This document shows, piece after piece, positions 14,901-26,000 of a stretch of DNA of 64,000 bases. Both the position numbers and the translations under genes were made by a program. The stretch's first letter is position 1. Every line of letters starts with the position of its first letter. The notes under the pieces were generated by a model that worked only from the letters and a program-made list of their open reading frames with translations, did no database searches and was not told the DNA's origin. This DNA is from Bretschneidera sinensis (taxonomy: Eukaryota; Streptophyta; Magnoliopsida; Brassicales; Akaniaceae), in NCBI GenBank assembly GCA_023935145.1, contig CM043699.1:141652036-141716035 (forward strand). Reading direction: 5' to 3'.

Positions 14901-17900
14901 CAAGATTTGTGAATTGATTGAAGATATAGTTGTGTGAATTCGAGGAGCTACGCAATCTGTGAAGAATGCTTTTAAAATAAAATTGAAGGACATCCCACAC
15001 TCAAAGTAGTTAGTCATTTGGCATGGGCTATTGCAAAGTAACTAAAATAGCAATAAACTCAAAAATAGTTGGTAATTCTTCATCTTCTAATCCCTAGAAC
15101 AATCATTAGTAACGACCAAACAAAAAGGATCTTCCACCTCTGTGATAACCAAGATTTCTACAAACCTTATATGCAGCATCTTTCAAGGTCTGAAGATTCT
15201 CCAATTTCAGCTTGTAAGTCTTTATCTCTTGAGCTTGATCCTTATGAAGTTTCTTAATGACCTCCAAGGCCTTTGTATACCTGCTTAATAGTGAATAGCA
15301 CGATATTTATCCAAAAAAAAAAGTAAATGGCAAGATATTAATAACTTCAACTCTCATTAGCAAGCTTATTAAAAAATGATATACAGCAAGAACCAAAGAA
15401 CAATAAGCTAAAGTGCAAATATAGAAGGCTGTGGCTGCAGTATACCATTATGGTCAAGGAATTTAAAGATAATGCAAGCAAACAGTTCCAAACATCTTAC
15501 AATAGTAACGTTCGGCACAAGAAATTACCACATGCACAAGCAAAGGCAGCAGCTATGTTACACAGGCCCAGGTAAGATGTTTTTGGTCCCTTTATTGTTG
15601 TTAAGGTGGGGAATGGAGAGACTACTAGCTTATGGCATGATCTTTGGTGTAAAGATCAATTCCCGGATGTATTTGCCTTTAGAAAGGACAAGGATGCTTT
15701 GGTTTGTTCTTGTGTTTCTTTTACAATGGGTGGGGTTGCGTGGGATATTCATTTTAGCCGGAATGCCCATGATTGGGAATTAAGTAGCATGGAGAGTTTT
15801 TTGAAAGCGGTTTATAGCATGAAAATGGATCCTCTAAACTTAATAAAGATCAAGAATTTTCCAATGGAAAAAGATTTCACTTTCCTTGGAAGCTCATTTG
15901 GAAGTCTTGTACTCCTACTGAAGGTTGCTTTTTTTGTGTGTAGGAGGCAACCTGGGGAAGAATTTTGACCATTGATAATGGATAACCTTCAAAAGAGAAG
16001 GAAAGTCTTATTTAACCGATGCTATCCTAGTCAATTGCAGGAGTTGCTTTTGTCCGTTCTTGGCCTCCAATGGGTTGTTGTCGAATCCTAACAAGATGAG
16101 ATTTGGGCTTGGAGTGGCATCTCCGTTTCGAAGGAGAACAAAAAAGCTATAGCTATTATTCCTATTTTCATTTTTTGGTTTACTTGGAATGAGAGACATA
16201 GGAGAGCCTTTGATGGGGAAGAAAGGGCTATTACTTCTCTAAAGGATAGTCGGCTTGACACCCTAAACTTTTGGTTTAAGGGTAATTTTTTGTAACAAAG
16301 AGACGCTTCTAGAGCTTATAGAATACTTAGGTTGTAAATAAATTCTCTTTTAGATGAGATGGCACCCCCTTGGTGCCCTTGGAATACTATACTCTTTACT
16401 TTAAAAAAAATAATAGTTAACTAGTTATTAATTCAATAACTAATTTGTTGAACCAATTTGATTTTATGGTATATAATTAATAATTTTATTTTTTATAATT
16501 AAATAAAAAAGTTTGAAAAAATTCTCTTAAATTATTAATTATTGGACTATAATTTATTTCTATATTTATGTTAATACATATGTATATTTTAAGATTATAG
16601 ATTAATTAAATGATAACAAAGAATAAAGATTAATTAAAATTATCAAAGTAGATTTGGCCAATGACAGCTTATGGGAAGAGTTCCATAGGGTTTTACTATG
16701 TGCTTGTCCATATGAGACCACAACATACTAATTAACTTTTCCCTTTCTTCCGATCCTTCTAGACATCGATATTTTTTCCTCTACATAACACCTTATCTAC
16801 ACTCTTATCTCAATGTCTCACATTCTCTCCTTCACTCCTAAGCAAGTTGGTTCTAAGTAAAGATGCTTCGGCAAACTATGACTTACCTTATTCACTTAAG
16901 GAAGTTTCAAGCAAAATTAAGGCATGACCAAATACAAGAAACTCAACCGTCTTTACTTCAAAAAGATATTAGGAGCCTTTTAAGAGGTAGGTTGCACATG
17001 TTGTATGTATTTTTCAAAAAATTAGAAAAAGGCTTGAATAGGCTCGTATAGAGCTTATTTTAGCAACTATGGTCATATATTTGCAATGAACCTTACTCTT
17101 GTTGATGAAAATATTGAAATCCCAATATTTAATAACTCTATTAATTAATAATTTTTCTGTCTCCTGAGTTTATTGATTATTAGAAGGTGTGGCAGATACA
17201 GATGTATGTAGAAGTGTTTGATTCATCTAAGATCTAATCTTAGAAGATAGGGACACAAATATGGGAGGTCATGGTCTCTTCTACGTGACTTGACATCAAA
17301 TATATTTACATGGCACAAACGCTATGAATTTTTCACGTTTTATTGAATAACCAGGTAACATAGGATTAGATTAAGCGGCAATCCTAGGAAATTGTTTGCT
17401 AACAATGACTGTCCTTTTCTACTCCCGAATTAACTCAATGTTTGTCTCCCTCATAAGATCCTCTAAAAACCTTTTAAGATCTTCAACTAAGCATGCAACG
17501 TCAAAACAAATATAGAAAATCGCTAGCACAACAATTTCTGTGAAGATACAACTTTCCTGTGAACTTCCAATTGCCTAATTAGCAGCCAAATAAAAAAAAC
17601 TCCTAATTGGGCCCAAATTAGCAATTAAACCAAATTATAAACACTGAATATAAAGCTAAACAGATTAAAAAACTTATTAAGCAAAGAATCTCTAGCAGAT
17701 AAAAAAATTTGAACGACCTAAATAAATCCCAAGATTGGTAGGATATAGCATACTCATTACAGTCATCCCAATATGACAGTTTTAGACAAAGTTGGCCCCT
17801 TCTTCTCAACATCCTTTAATTCCGTATTGTCTGCTTAAAGATGTCTAGGTATCCAGATCCAAAATATAGTTTCAATACACTCCGTTTCAAGAGAGGGAAA

Positions 17901-20636
17901 AGAAAAGGAGAAAATTTCAGCTTTTGGCGAAGGATATATACTGGAGAAGGAAAAAGTAGGACGAGAAAAAATTAAAGATTTCAATCCCTTGTTTGATTGG
18001 ACTGAATCACTGAAAGGTGAAGCAAAAGGAAGAAGTTGCAATAGTGGTCTCTCTCTTGGCCCCATTATAAAATCAATCCTCTTGAAAATTGAGGGATTGC
18101 AGGAAGGAAATAACTATTAATAAGGAAGAATGCTGTTTTGCATACTATCCCTCCATCTTATATAATAAAGAAGGTTTCAGGGAAAAAGCATTTTCTTTCC
18201 TTCCATATCTGTCCCCCTGTACTAGACACAAGGAGGAACAGAAAGACCCGCCTTACTTCCCTTTATCTTTTCCACCATTTCTACAACACAAAGCATCATT
18301 AACAAATGTTTGCAGTCCCGCAAGCATTAGAAAGAATCTGCCCACTAACTCAACCATCTAAGAAAATTCCTTAGCTGTCCTACATATTCAGGTATACATA
18401 TACATGCACATGAATGAAAAATGTCATCAAATATGTGAACATTTAAGAATCACAAAGTTTACTTGCCACTTGTTGAACTATATATCATGCAGCAATATTT
18501 TGTAAGGTGAAGAGAAGCAAGAACAAGTGTGCCAGCTAAACTTGCTAAAAATTTAAAAGAAAGGCCGGGGTAAAATGTATTTTGACACAGACAATGTGAA
18601 ACATGACAGTAACTGATCACTCCATCCTACTCATTGCCCAGAGCCTTGACTTGAAACATTACGTAAACAAAGGCTTTGAGAATACAGACAAATACCTGGT
18701 AGCAGAGAAAATATCATCAAACTTCTTTTTCAATGTAGAAGGATCTTGCAGTGGCCAGTTGGCTTCATCTTGGTGTGCAAATATAACATTTTCCAAGATG
18801 GCTTTTGAGACACCCATTAAAGCAGGTACTTCCCGATCCATGTCAGCACATCTATAGCTAAGACAAACTTTCTGTAGTGGCAACACGGATGAAAAATTAA
18901 AAATAAAGTAAGTGTTAGATTTACAGAGAATTATGCAAATACCACATATAATTCTTCAAGAACCAAATGACTGGTAGTGTGGCGACTGGCGTGAAGAACA
19001 TCTAAACCGATATGAGCCCACTCAATTCTCAACCGTAAGGGTAAAAAATTGAAAAATGAATGAATATAGCAATGATCATGGACATAATACTTAAATTTTA
19101 GCAATCATCAATCATAAGCATTTTATCATGTCCAGACCAAGAAAGTTACTAACTCATTTAATTGCATGATTCACTGATACAAAAGCTACAATTTAAAAAG
19201 CATATCCAAACTATAAATCCACCTGAAATATTTAACAAAAACAAACGCTATCATTCGAGGAAAACCTTTATTTTATATTGTTTCCTTTCAGAGTTTGTTT
19301 TCCATGTCTCCTTTTCCCTATATAGAAGTGGCGTATTTTGTATAATTGCAATTCACAATAAAAATTGACTAGACATAATAAAATTTGAAGTGGTATCCCA
19401 AAAGAACCATGAGTCCTTCGTAATAATAGGAACGGATAAACTGTGAATATTCTATAGAACAACTAAACCAGGGCAATAAAAAAAATTCATCAAAAAAAGC
19501 AAGGAAAACATTGAAATTAACCCAAACTAGAAACAACAAAAGATCTCTAACCTCTCCAGTGTGAGGGTTTATTGTTTGAAGCACACTCTATATTGCCTTA
19601 TACTCAAGCAAGGCAAACATTGAAATTAACCCAAACTAGAAACAACAAAAGATCTCTAACCTCCCCAGTGTGAGGGTTTATTGTTTGAAGCACACTCTCG
19701 ATTGCCTTATACTCCATCTTTGATGCCTTTTGTGTCAACTGGAATGACCTTATGCACACCACATCCTTGCCTGCAGCCGTCTTGAATCGCAGCTTAATTT
19801 GTCCTTTTGTCTCCGTTTCCCCAGCAACCTATAACCACAAGGAAATACTTCCTCATATAATTGCACCAAAAAAATTAAGCTCCATATTGTCACAGAGAAA
19901 GAAAATAAGAGTTTGAAGTGATATGTTAACAAATAAATTACAACATGAAAGTAAACTCACTACAGTTATTTTTTATTGAAGTGATGATAACCCATACTGA
20001 AACTGGGACGGCTCCCACATGAGAAAGATGTAACTACTGAGCTAACCTCTCGGCCACAACTCACTAAAAAGATGCACAAGAAAAGAAAAGAAAAGAACAA
20101 AACAAAACATAAGACTCCATTATTTGGCGTGATACACAACCTTTAGCTTATTTTGCACGAGCATCACTAAATTACCTTTCCTTGAGGAAAAGAAAACGGC
20201 ATTTCAAAATCCACGTAATTCAAAATTCTAATTTCAATTCCTTTTCTGGGTTTTCCCAGTAAGTAAACAATGGGTAACAGAAGAAACAAATGAAACCTAT
20301 ATTATAAGGAGAAAAAAGTAATATGAACAGACCTTGGGGTCATGAATGAAGCTGTGACCAGACCTCGCATTTGGGGGTAACTCTCCTGTACAAGAAAGCT
20401 TCAAGCACTCTATAATGGTCTGCAAAATCAACGCAAAACATATATCATAGCTATATACATATACATGAATATAGAGAGTCAGGGATGGAGAGATTGAGAA
20501 TGGTGGAAATTACGGTTTTGCCAGCACCGTTGGGGCCGACGATTAGGGTTAAGGGCTTGAAGAAAGTGATGACGTTCTTGTTCTCCGGGTCGAAGCTCCG
20601 GATTCCTTTGATTAGCATTTTATCCACTGTGCTCAT
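46..20636 (-). CDS. RAD50: RAD50 double-strand-break repair ATPase, complete 26-exon gene
   Basis: ABC/SMC-type ATPase of the nuclear MRE11-RAD50-NBS1 complex, which tethers and signals DNA double-strand breaks. Exons in transcript order: 20514-20636, 20333-20419, 19661-19828, 18696-18871, 15166-15280, 12829-13057, 12442-12620, 12171-12341, 11758-11862, 11558-11665, 11238-11449, 11053-11145, 9207-9334, 8859-8973, 8615-8744, 8203-8412, 7236-7444, 6763-6964, 5356-5525, 4954-5278, 2755-2880, 2614-2666, 709-859, 542-604, 268-401, 46-178. All have GT/AG borders and compatible phases, summing to 3915 nt (1304 residues plus stop). Visible motifs: Walker A GPNGAGKT at 34-41, Q-loop FAHQDE near Q160, a long coiled coil from about 200 to 1100 broken by the zinc hook CPCC at 695-698, ABC signature RCSAGQK at 1210-1216, Walker B ALDEPTTN near 1239-1246, and switch histidine H1279 in VITHDE. 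The start gives the conserved N-terminus [20 protein letters not shown]. Length is close to Arabidopsis RAD50 (about 1316 residues); the protein ends soon after VAKDD, so it is a few residues shorter. The 3' UTR runs off the window. No in-frame stop or frameshift seen, so the gene looks functional. Confidence 0.97.
1228..2453 (+). mobile_element. Decayed, internally deleted Ty1/copia retrotransposon in RAD50 intron 22
   Basis: Two direct repeats of about 170 bp, 1228-1397 and 2288-2453, both begin TGTTGAG and end in a TTCTTTTCAATTC tail; they look like short LTRs. Between them the plus strand encodes a broken copia RT/RNase H tail. GKLNYL and the PDISFA region appear first, then YTDADWA near 1838, the RRSTTGYY region, and SESEYRAMA near 1960, with several in-frame stops and frameshifts. 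The internal part is under 900 bp, so gag, protease, integrase and most of RT are gone. The element lies antisense to RAD50 between exons 22 and 23 and should be spliced out. I could not define target duplications. Confidence 0.8.
3960..4915 (+). mobile_element. 5'-truncated L1-type LINE 3' fragment in RAD50 intron 20
   Basis: Plus-strand decayed coding text of the LINE C-terminal region that follows reverse transcriptase (zf-RVT type). It reads a [12 protein letters not shown] motif near 4070, RNAHDWEL near 4212, and further patches broken by stops. It ends near 4880-4915 with the tail also seen in the other LINE copies here (a CCCCTTGGTGCCCTT-like motif). It is antisense to RAD50 and lies only about 40 bp from the donor side of exon 20. 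No functional protein remains. Confidence 0.7.
5686..5809 (-). mobile_element. Very short LINE 3'-end insertion with flanking direct repeats
   Basis: About 124 bp bounded by a poly-T run and flanked by direct copies of AAGGATCTGGTTA at 5670-5682 and 5810-5822. On the minus strand it carries the CTGGCATCCCCTTG tail motif shared by the LINE relics in this window. The pattern fits a severely 5'-truncated LINE insertion with a 13-bp target duplication in RAD50 intron 18. Confidence 0.55.
5824..6215 (-). mobile_element. 5'-truncated LINE fragment (C-terminal coding region) in RAD50 intron 18
   Basis: Starts with a poly-T run just after the preceding short insertion. Minus-strand translation between 6169 and 5891 reads the typical plant LINE C-terminus, with [10 protein letters not shown] and a Trp/Leu-rich segment [10 protein letters not shown]. 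It is one of several related LINE pieces here and lies in the same orientation as RAD50. Confidence 0.65.
11930..12120 (-). mobile_element. SINE-like (tRNA-derived) element with GT/AT tail, RAD50 intron 8
   Basis: On the minus strand, bases near 12110-12075 read CTGGTTAGTATCC followed by GAGTTCGATTCC, resembling RNA polymerase III A- and B-box sequences. The far end is a (GT)n run at 11959-11980 followed by (AT)n at 11981-11992 in plus-strand terms. The order fits plant SINEs, but no target duplication was established. A decayed tRNA gene is less likely, because no cloverleaf can be drawn. Confidence 0.4.
14290..15010 (+). mobile_element. Degenerate retrotransposon gag remnant in RAD50 intron 5
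   Basis: Plus-strand text near 14330-14430 reads patches resembling a Ty3/gypsy gag core ([10 protein letters not shown], then SWWD), followed by further disrupted frames to about 15000. Many stops and shifts are present and no LTRs were found. It could be another retroelement class; the identification rests on a short gag-like pattern. Confidence 0.35.
15560..16412 (+). mobile_element. 5'-truncated L1-type LINE 3' fragment in RAD50 intron 4
   Basis: Plus-strand frame 15606-15968 reads [16 protein letters not shown], then [16 protein letters not shown], the C-terminal region of plant LINE ORF2 downstream of reverse transcriptase. Later patches include [11 protein letters not shown] near 16190. 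It ends near 16360-16412 with the family tail (CACCCCCTTGGTGCCCTT) and an A-rich tract. It is antisense to RAD50 in a 3.4 kb intron, and frameshifts show it is dead. Confidence 0.75.
16413..18695. other. Remaining RAD50 intron 4 sequence, no gene recognised
   Basis: AT-rich intron DNA between the LINE relic and exon 4. Short open frames here show no family motif, conserved splice chain or codon pattern that I can support. Confidence 0.6.
19501..19713. repeat. 109-bp tandem duplication copying the 3' end and splice donor of RAD50 exon 3
   Basis: Bases 19501-19609 and 19610-19713 are nearly identical direct copies with a 109-bp period. The second copy contains the real end of exon 3 (donor at 19661). 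The first carries a copied exon end encoding the same TINPHTGE residues and a second GT donor at 19551/19552. The duplication lies downstream of the genuine donor in transcript order, so normal splicing can still work. Confidence 0.9.
19985..20070 (-). mobile_element. tRNA-like / SINE-like fragment in RAD50 intron 2
   Basis: Minus-strand sequence reads TGGCCGAGAGGTTAGC, which resembles the A-box side of a tRNA-Ser/Leu-type promoter, followed by a poor B-box-like stretch. No acceptor stem or intact cloverleaf can be paired, so a SINE or tRNA relic fits better than a tRNA gene. Confidence 0.3.
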
Positions 20637-20694
20637 CTTGCTTTAAAAATTCCTTTTTCTTTTCTTTCGGTTGGGGAAGGAAGGGGAGGGGATT

Positions 20695-20707
20695 GTAAAA
20701 TATAGTC
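20695..20707 (-). promoter_or_regulatory. possible RAD50 TATA-like element
   Basis: Read on the minus strand this is an A/T core of TATA type (CTATATTTT) about 60-70 nt upstream of the RAD50 ATG. Between it and the ATG lies a pyrimidine-rich stretch typical of a short plant 5' leader. No experimental start site can be read from sequence, so this is only a candidate. Confidence 0.25.
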
Positions 20708-21064
20708 TATGATGCCCTGATACTGATATCGAGAGGCATCAAAGTGAAGGCTGCTAGTGGCGTTGAGTAGATGAACATGGGTAGGATTACAGATTATGCA
20801 TCGCCGCAAGGGAGCATTATTTGATGGGTTACTGTTCGTTCAAGCCGGAAAAAAGAGAGAGAGAGACAGAGGGAAAAGGGGGGTTTTTGAGTCCCTGTTT
20901 CTGTGTCTTGGGAGGAGACCGATTGAGACTGAAGAAGCCGAAGCGAGTAAAAAGAACGGGTTTAAGGGTATATGAGTAAAAAGGAGTAACGATTTTTTTT
21001 AAATATAAATTCAAGGGATTATATTACAGATTAATTACCCAAAATTTGTTTATAAGTAATATTT

Positions 21065-21228
21065 AGGGTAAATTACACGCACAGGTAACATATAATTAAT
21101 CATTTTTTTATATTTTTAAAATTTTTACTTACATCATTTGATAGAGATTAAATTCTGTCATAATGGGGTGTAAGTAAATAATTATAAAATATAAAAGAAG
21201 TGTTATTGGAAGTCTATAAAATTTACCT
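21065..21228. mobile_element. hAT-like MITE with perfect 8-bp target duplication
   Basis: A 164-bp element with inverted ends: left AGGGTAAATT, right AATTTACCT. The inverted similarity extends inward over roughly 80 bp per arm (a TTTTTACTTACATCA patch faces its complement). TAATATTT lies directly outside both ends, at 21057-21064 and 21229-21236. An 8-bp duplication and no coding capacity fit a non-autonomous hAT-type element. Confidence 0.7.
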
Positions 21229-22183
21229 TAATATTTATTATAGTGTTATTAGCCCACCGAAAATTATTATTGACACTTTTTTTATTTGTTTAAAAACTAT
21301 GAACACTTGATGAGATCAATGTCAGGATCGAGCACTTTCTACCGCATCAAAAGTTATAGTTTATAATCAAAATGCAATTCAAATCACTTAAACTGCATGA
21401 CAAAGTGTCATGTTTTGACTGTCACTTAGTCCAACTTAAACCTTTATTACAACACCTGACTTGATGATCTTTAATTAAAAACAAATATTTTAAAAAATAT
21501 AATTTAATTAATGGTATTATTGTAAGTTTAAATATCAAAACAAACCAAAGTATCTTGTAGATAATGATTTAGTTCCATAACTAAAAACAAAATTGGTGAA
21601 CATGACCAAATTTTTAGGACCTTGTTCCAATTGTATACATATCTTGCTAATGACTATATTACAAGTAACCTTTTATTTTTTATGCTGGAAATATACAAGT
21701 AACTTTTTTTTCTTGAAAATTATGGTGTTTGAATATTTATTTTTCGTTTTTTCATGTGTGTATTTTTTGAATAATTTTAAAATAAAAATATATATTAAAA
21801 TTTAGACAAACACATAGTATTATTAGTATTTGTTTGATACATTGGATCAATAATAATGTTAAAATTAAGAGAATAATACGGTAAAAACAAATTATTAAAG
21901 GCCTGAGATTACGTCATTTTATGAAAATTACTTGTTTTTTCATTAATTTAATATTGTCATCTTCTTAAGAGAGTACTAAACACGTGTGCAACGTAATCTA
22001 TCTAACATTACAAGAGAAAAACAAGTATATACTAATAGTCGATTTGCTTATAAATCACATATGAGAATATTGTAACAACACAAAAATGATTTGTTGGCCT
22101 ATAAATAAACCTTAGAATATCAAGACATTCAAGTACTCAGATTTTGAACAATACCCATTTAGCTAAACCTTACTGGTTTACTT

Positions 22184-22187
<4 letters not shown>

Positions 22188-22220
<33 letters not shown>
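22188..22220. repeat. (AT)n microsatellite
   Basis: Uninterrupted AT dinucleotide run of about 33 bp in the RAD50-WEX spacer. Confidence 0.95.
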
Positions 22221-22222
<2 letters not shown>

Positions 22223-23064
22223 AGTAGAATGTTTCATTATAAATATATTTATGACCCCAACCTCAAATACAATAAATGATCAATTTCCTACCTCAAACCT
22301 ATCATATATAATTTGGAAAAACCTTGAAACCCACTAGGACTACCGCATTAGAGATTTTTATACACTTATTAAGAAGACATAAAATTAAGAAGATGATGTG
22401 ATGAAATAATTTTTTTAAAAGATAGATATAAGGTTATTTTTATTTTTTATTTTGTTTTGTATCAAATCTAAGATAATATGAAAAAACATTTCATTTTATC
22501 GTATTCGTTATCGTCATATTAATTTAGTATGCTAAAAATACACTTAATCTATTCAAAATCACAAGTTATATACGAAAATGAAATACCAACCATACTTGTT
22601 CGATTAAACGTACACATAAAAAATGGTACATACTAGATCAATTGAATATATAAATATGATTACGATTTATAATAATAATAATAGTAATATCGAAACAATA
22701 ACGGAATAGTTGAGGATTTGAGGTTTAAATTCAGATTTTCTCAATAGGATAAAATTATACATGTTTTGTTTACAGGTTATGTGACATAAATCAATATCTA
22801 TATCTGACTTATGTGTCATGACAAAATAGATAAAGACACTGCTTCCCTCCAAATTGTTTTTCTTACCAAAAATAACAAAACTATTTTTGTAAACAAATTA
22901 AATCTGTAAAAGAGAAAGGAAAGAAAAGCCCAGGCTTCGCAGGCATTTCAAGTTTTATTCTCAGCAGTCAGTAGTCACCTCACCACTTGCCACCCAAATT
23001 TTTGTCTTGTACCCTCAATCACTTCAAATTCACCACTCCCTCCAGTCCACAGTCCAAACATTGA

Positions 23065-26000
23065 ATGGAAATTTCAAATTCCGCAGTCCCTCCTAACAAC
23101 AATTCCACACCACCGGACTGGGACGAACCCTTTACAGACCAACAGCTCCTAGCCATTGATGCTATCGAAGCCGCTTATCATTCCCCAGCAACGTCTTCTT
23201 CCTCTTCTTCTTTCTCCCTCATAAATAAACGACAATTGAGCCCCGACCGAGCCGACGAAGATCAAACCCCTAAAATCCGCCGCCAATTGCCCGATTCCAT
23301 TCTTCCCCTCTCTCATTCAAAGCCCTTTGCCCTCTCTCGATGTCAAGGTTTTTCTTTTATTTTTATCATATCATTAGTTTCTTTTTTCCTTTTTATGAGT
23401 TTCGATATTTTTTAAATGTTACTGGGGCTCTTATTTTAGTTTATTTCTTAATCAAGTTTGTGAAATGCTCAGGAAAAATAAAGATCTTAATATTCGAAGA
23501 TCCATTTTGATTGAAAACAGTTATATTGGGTGTATAGATGATGAGCCATCTTATCCTTCTCGAGAATTTGGACTTTTATGTTGTGGTGGCAAAAGGGATG
23601 CGTTGTAATATTGTGACCATTATTTGTGGTGTTCTTATTGCAGCCAATTTTAAGATGAGGTACCCTGCAATGAGGTTTGGTGGTCGAATTTTGTATAGCA
23701 GAACTGCGTTGGAGGTGGAGAAAGCTGCAGGGCAACTCCTACAGATTCTTGAAGCTAAGAGAAGAGAAAAAGGCCGAATTACAATTGGGTTTGATATTGA
23801 GTGGAAACCCACTTTTAGAAGAGGTTGGTCCATTAACTTTCTTTTTATTTTTATTTGTTTTCGGGCATTGCTCCAGTTTGTTTTTTTATAACTGTTGCAG
23901 GTTGACACATACATTTAATAAGAATCTGGGTTCATTAAACCATTTATGGAGGTCCTGTATACCAACATAATAAGGAGCTCAAAATTTTACATCATATCGT
24001 AATTCTCGCTTGAGTGGTGGATATTATAGATTTCTATAATAAATCTTTAGGGAAATTTCAGAATTTTGTTAATTTGGAGAATTTGTATTCTGGGGTTTAG
24101 ATCCTTCTTGATATTTTTTTTTCTGCTGTTCTTCTCGTTTCTGTTTGAAATAGTGGAATCGTGATTTTTATATTATTTGATTGAAGTTTATGATCTTTGT
24201 TTTTTGATGTTTTGTTCCTTCTGAAAACTCTCGGAGTTTTGAGATAAAATTTCCGAATGGTAACTTCATGTAAGTGCTTTGGATTTATGGGGGTCCTTTA
24301 GTCTGTATGATTTTTGTCATCCTGCTGGACCAACTGTTGATGTCATGGGTAACATGTTGAGGTTCATGCATGAGCGCTGAGTTCACGCAGGAGAAATAGT
24401 AAAGAAATGAGAGATTAATATGCATGGCTGGGTCTATAACCCAATGTCTTAAGCTTTTTGGTGTAGTTGGTCTTTAACAATCATACTGAGGACTCTTATT
24501 GGAAAAGATACTCCTAGTGTTGATATCCCCAAGAAAAGATCCTCAATCATGGATGGCTATCCCTAAGTGCAGTTCGTATTTGGTTGACCGTACATTATTT
24601 TTCTTAGAGAATAAATATAAGCTGTTTTACTATGGTTTTAAGGAAAAAAATGTAATGTTACTTTCTCCAGACTTGGAGCAGAAAATACGGTGTATCTTTT
24701 ATTTGCCTGCACATTCAATAGATCTATAAGGGGAAGAAAGATACGGCAGACTCGCAGAGACAGTTGGGAAACGTATTAAGGACCTAAGGTATTTGAATAT
24801 CTGCCCAAAAGATAGAGGCAACTTTCCTTTTTCTTTGGCTGCATGTTTAGCTTTTAGTTTTTTTTTTTTATTCATTTATCACTGGTGGAAAGGAGCCAAA
24901 TGGTAGTTCCTTTACAAATTATTTTGGAGCGCTAGCAACTATGCTCTTACCTTTTTTTTATAAGTAAATTGAATATATAAAAAGAAAAGCGCATCAAGGG
25001 TGTGCAACCCATTCACAACGCTATCTACAGGAGAGAGACTCAACAAAATCTATTACATCTACTTCATTTACAAAAGAATTTCCTATAACCCAAAAAATAA
25101 GGGCATTGAACCACCTTTCCCTAGTTACAATTAAAGATCTCTCAACACCATCAAAAGCTCTACAATTCCTCTCATTCTAAACTAACCAAAAGATAGAAAG
25201 GGGAATCATAAAGTAAGTTTTTTTTTGGATAAGTGATCATGGAGTAAGCTTTCTTAATGCTCTTTGATATACGAAACCTACTCCAAGCCCAAAATTCATC
25301 ATTCGCACAGCCGGTAAAAACCCAAAAAACACCCAAAACCTTATAAACCATCCCTATAAAGCTTTAGCCCAAGAATATTCAAACAAAAGATGAAACACGA
25401 ATTCTCTGAAACTTTTACAAATGAAACAAAGATTAATTAACACCCTCCCTCTTCTTTGTAAATTATCTAAAGTAAGAATCTTCTCTCAAGTGGCTTTCCA
25501 CCCAAAAAAGCACATTTTCTTCGGGGCACCGGAACATCAAATTGCTTTCCAAGGGAAATTAGAAGAGTCATCCAAGGAATCCCTAAGAATCTTATAGAAA
25601 GATTTCACCTCAAAACCTTTACTCGGACTATCCCTCCATCTTGTCACATCCTCCTTGGACAAATCCATCTTATAGCTATGCAGAGTTTCCAATAAACTTT
25701 CCACCCTCTCAACCTTACAATCTTGAACATTACGAATCAAAGGAACGTCCCACGAAATATTACCATTAGACACCAAGATACACGAAGAAATAAGAGCTTT
25801 ATCCCCCACAATTGTGAAATTCTTCGGAAACCGGTCTTTAAGAGGAGTGCTCCCAAACCATGAATCATGCCAAAGCCTGATTTTCCTCCCATCACCCGTT
25901 GACAATGAAAGACAAGGACGCAAGTCTTCCCAACCCCTCCTTATCCATTTCCACACCCCTACACCATAAGCCCCCTTCTCGTTTTTGACATCCACCTGCA

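Larger units (their letters stand above)
20637..23064. other. Spacer between divergent RAD50 and WEX genes
   Basis: About 2.4 kb of AT-rich DNA containing the 5' regions of both genes, a MITE at 21065-21228 and an (AT)n tract at 22188-22220. A GA-rich run near 20853-20870 reads as a CT-rich leader-type stretch in the RAD50 direction. No other gene is supported. Confidence 0.7.

Noticed and set aside
18089..18361. A 90-codon plus-strand frame in RAD50 intron 4
   Set aside because: No recognisable domain, antisense to RAD50, and composition like the surrounding intron.
19985..20070. Possible tRNA gene (A-box-like TGGCCGAGAGGTTAGC)
   Set aside because: No acceptor stem, anticodon arm or good B box can be paired; kept only as a low-confidence SINE-like fragment.
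20829..21014. A 61-codon minus-strand frame upstream of RAD50
   Set aside because: Low-complexity Ser/Pro/Phe text from a CT-rich leader-type region; no conserved motif and partly just outside the MITE.
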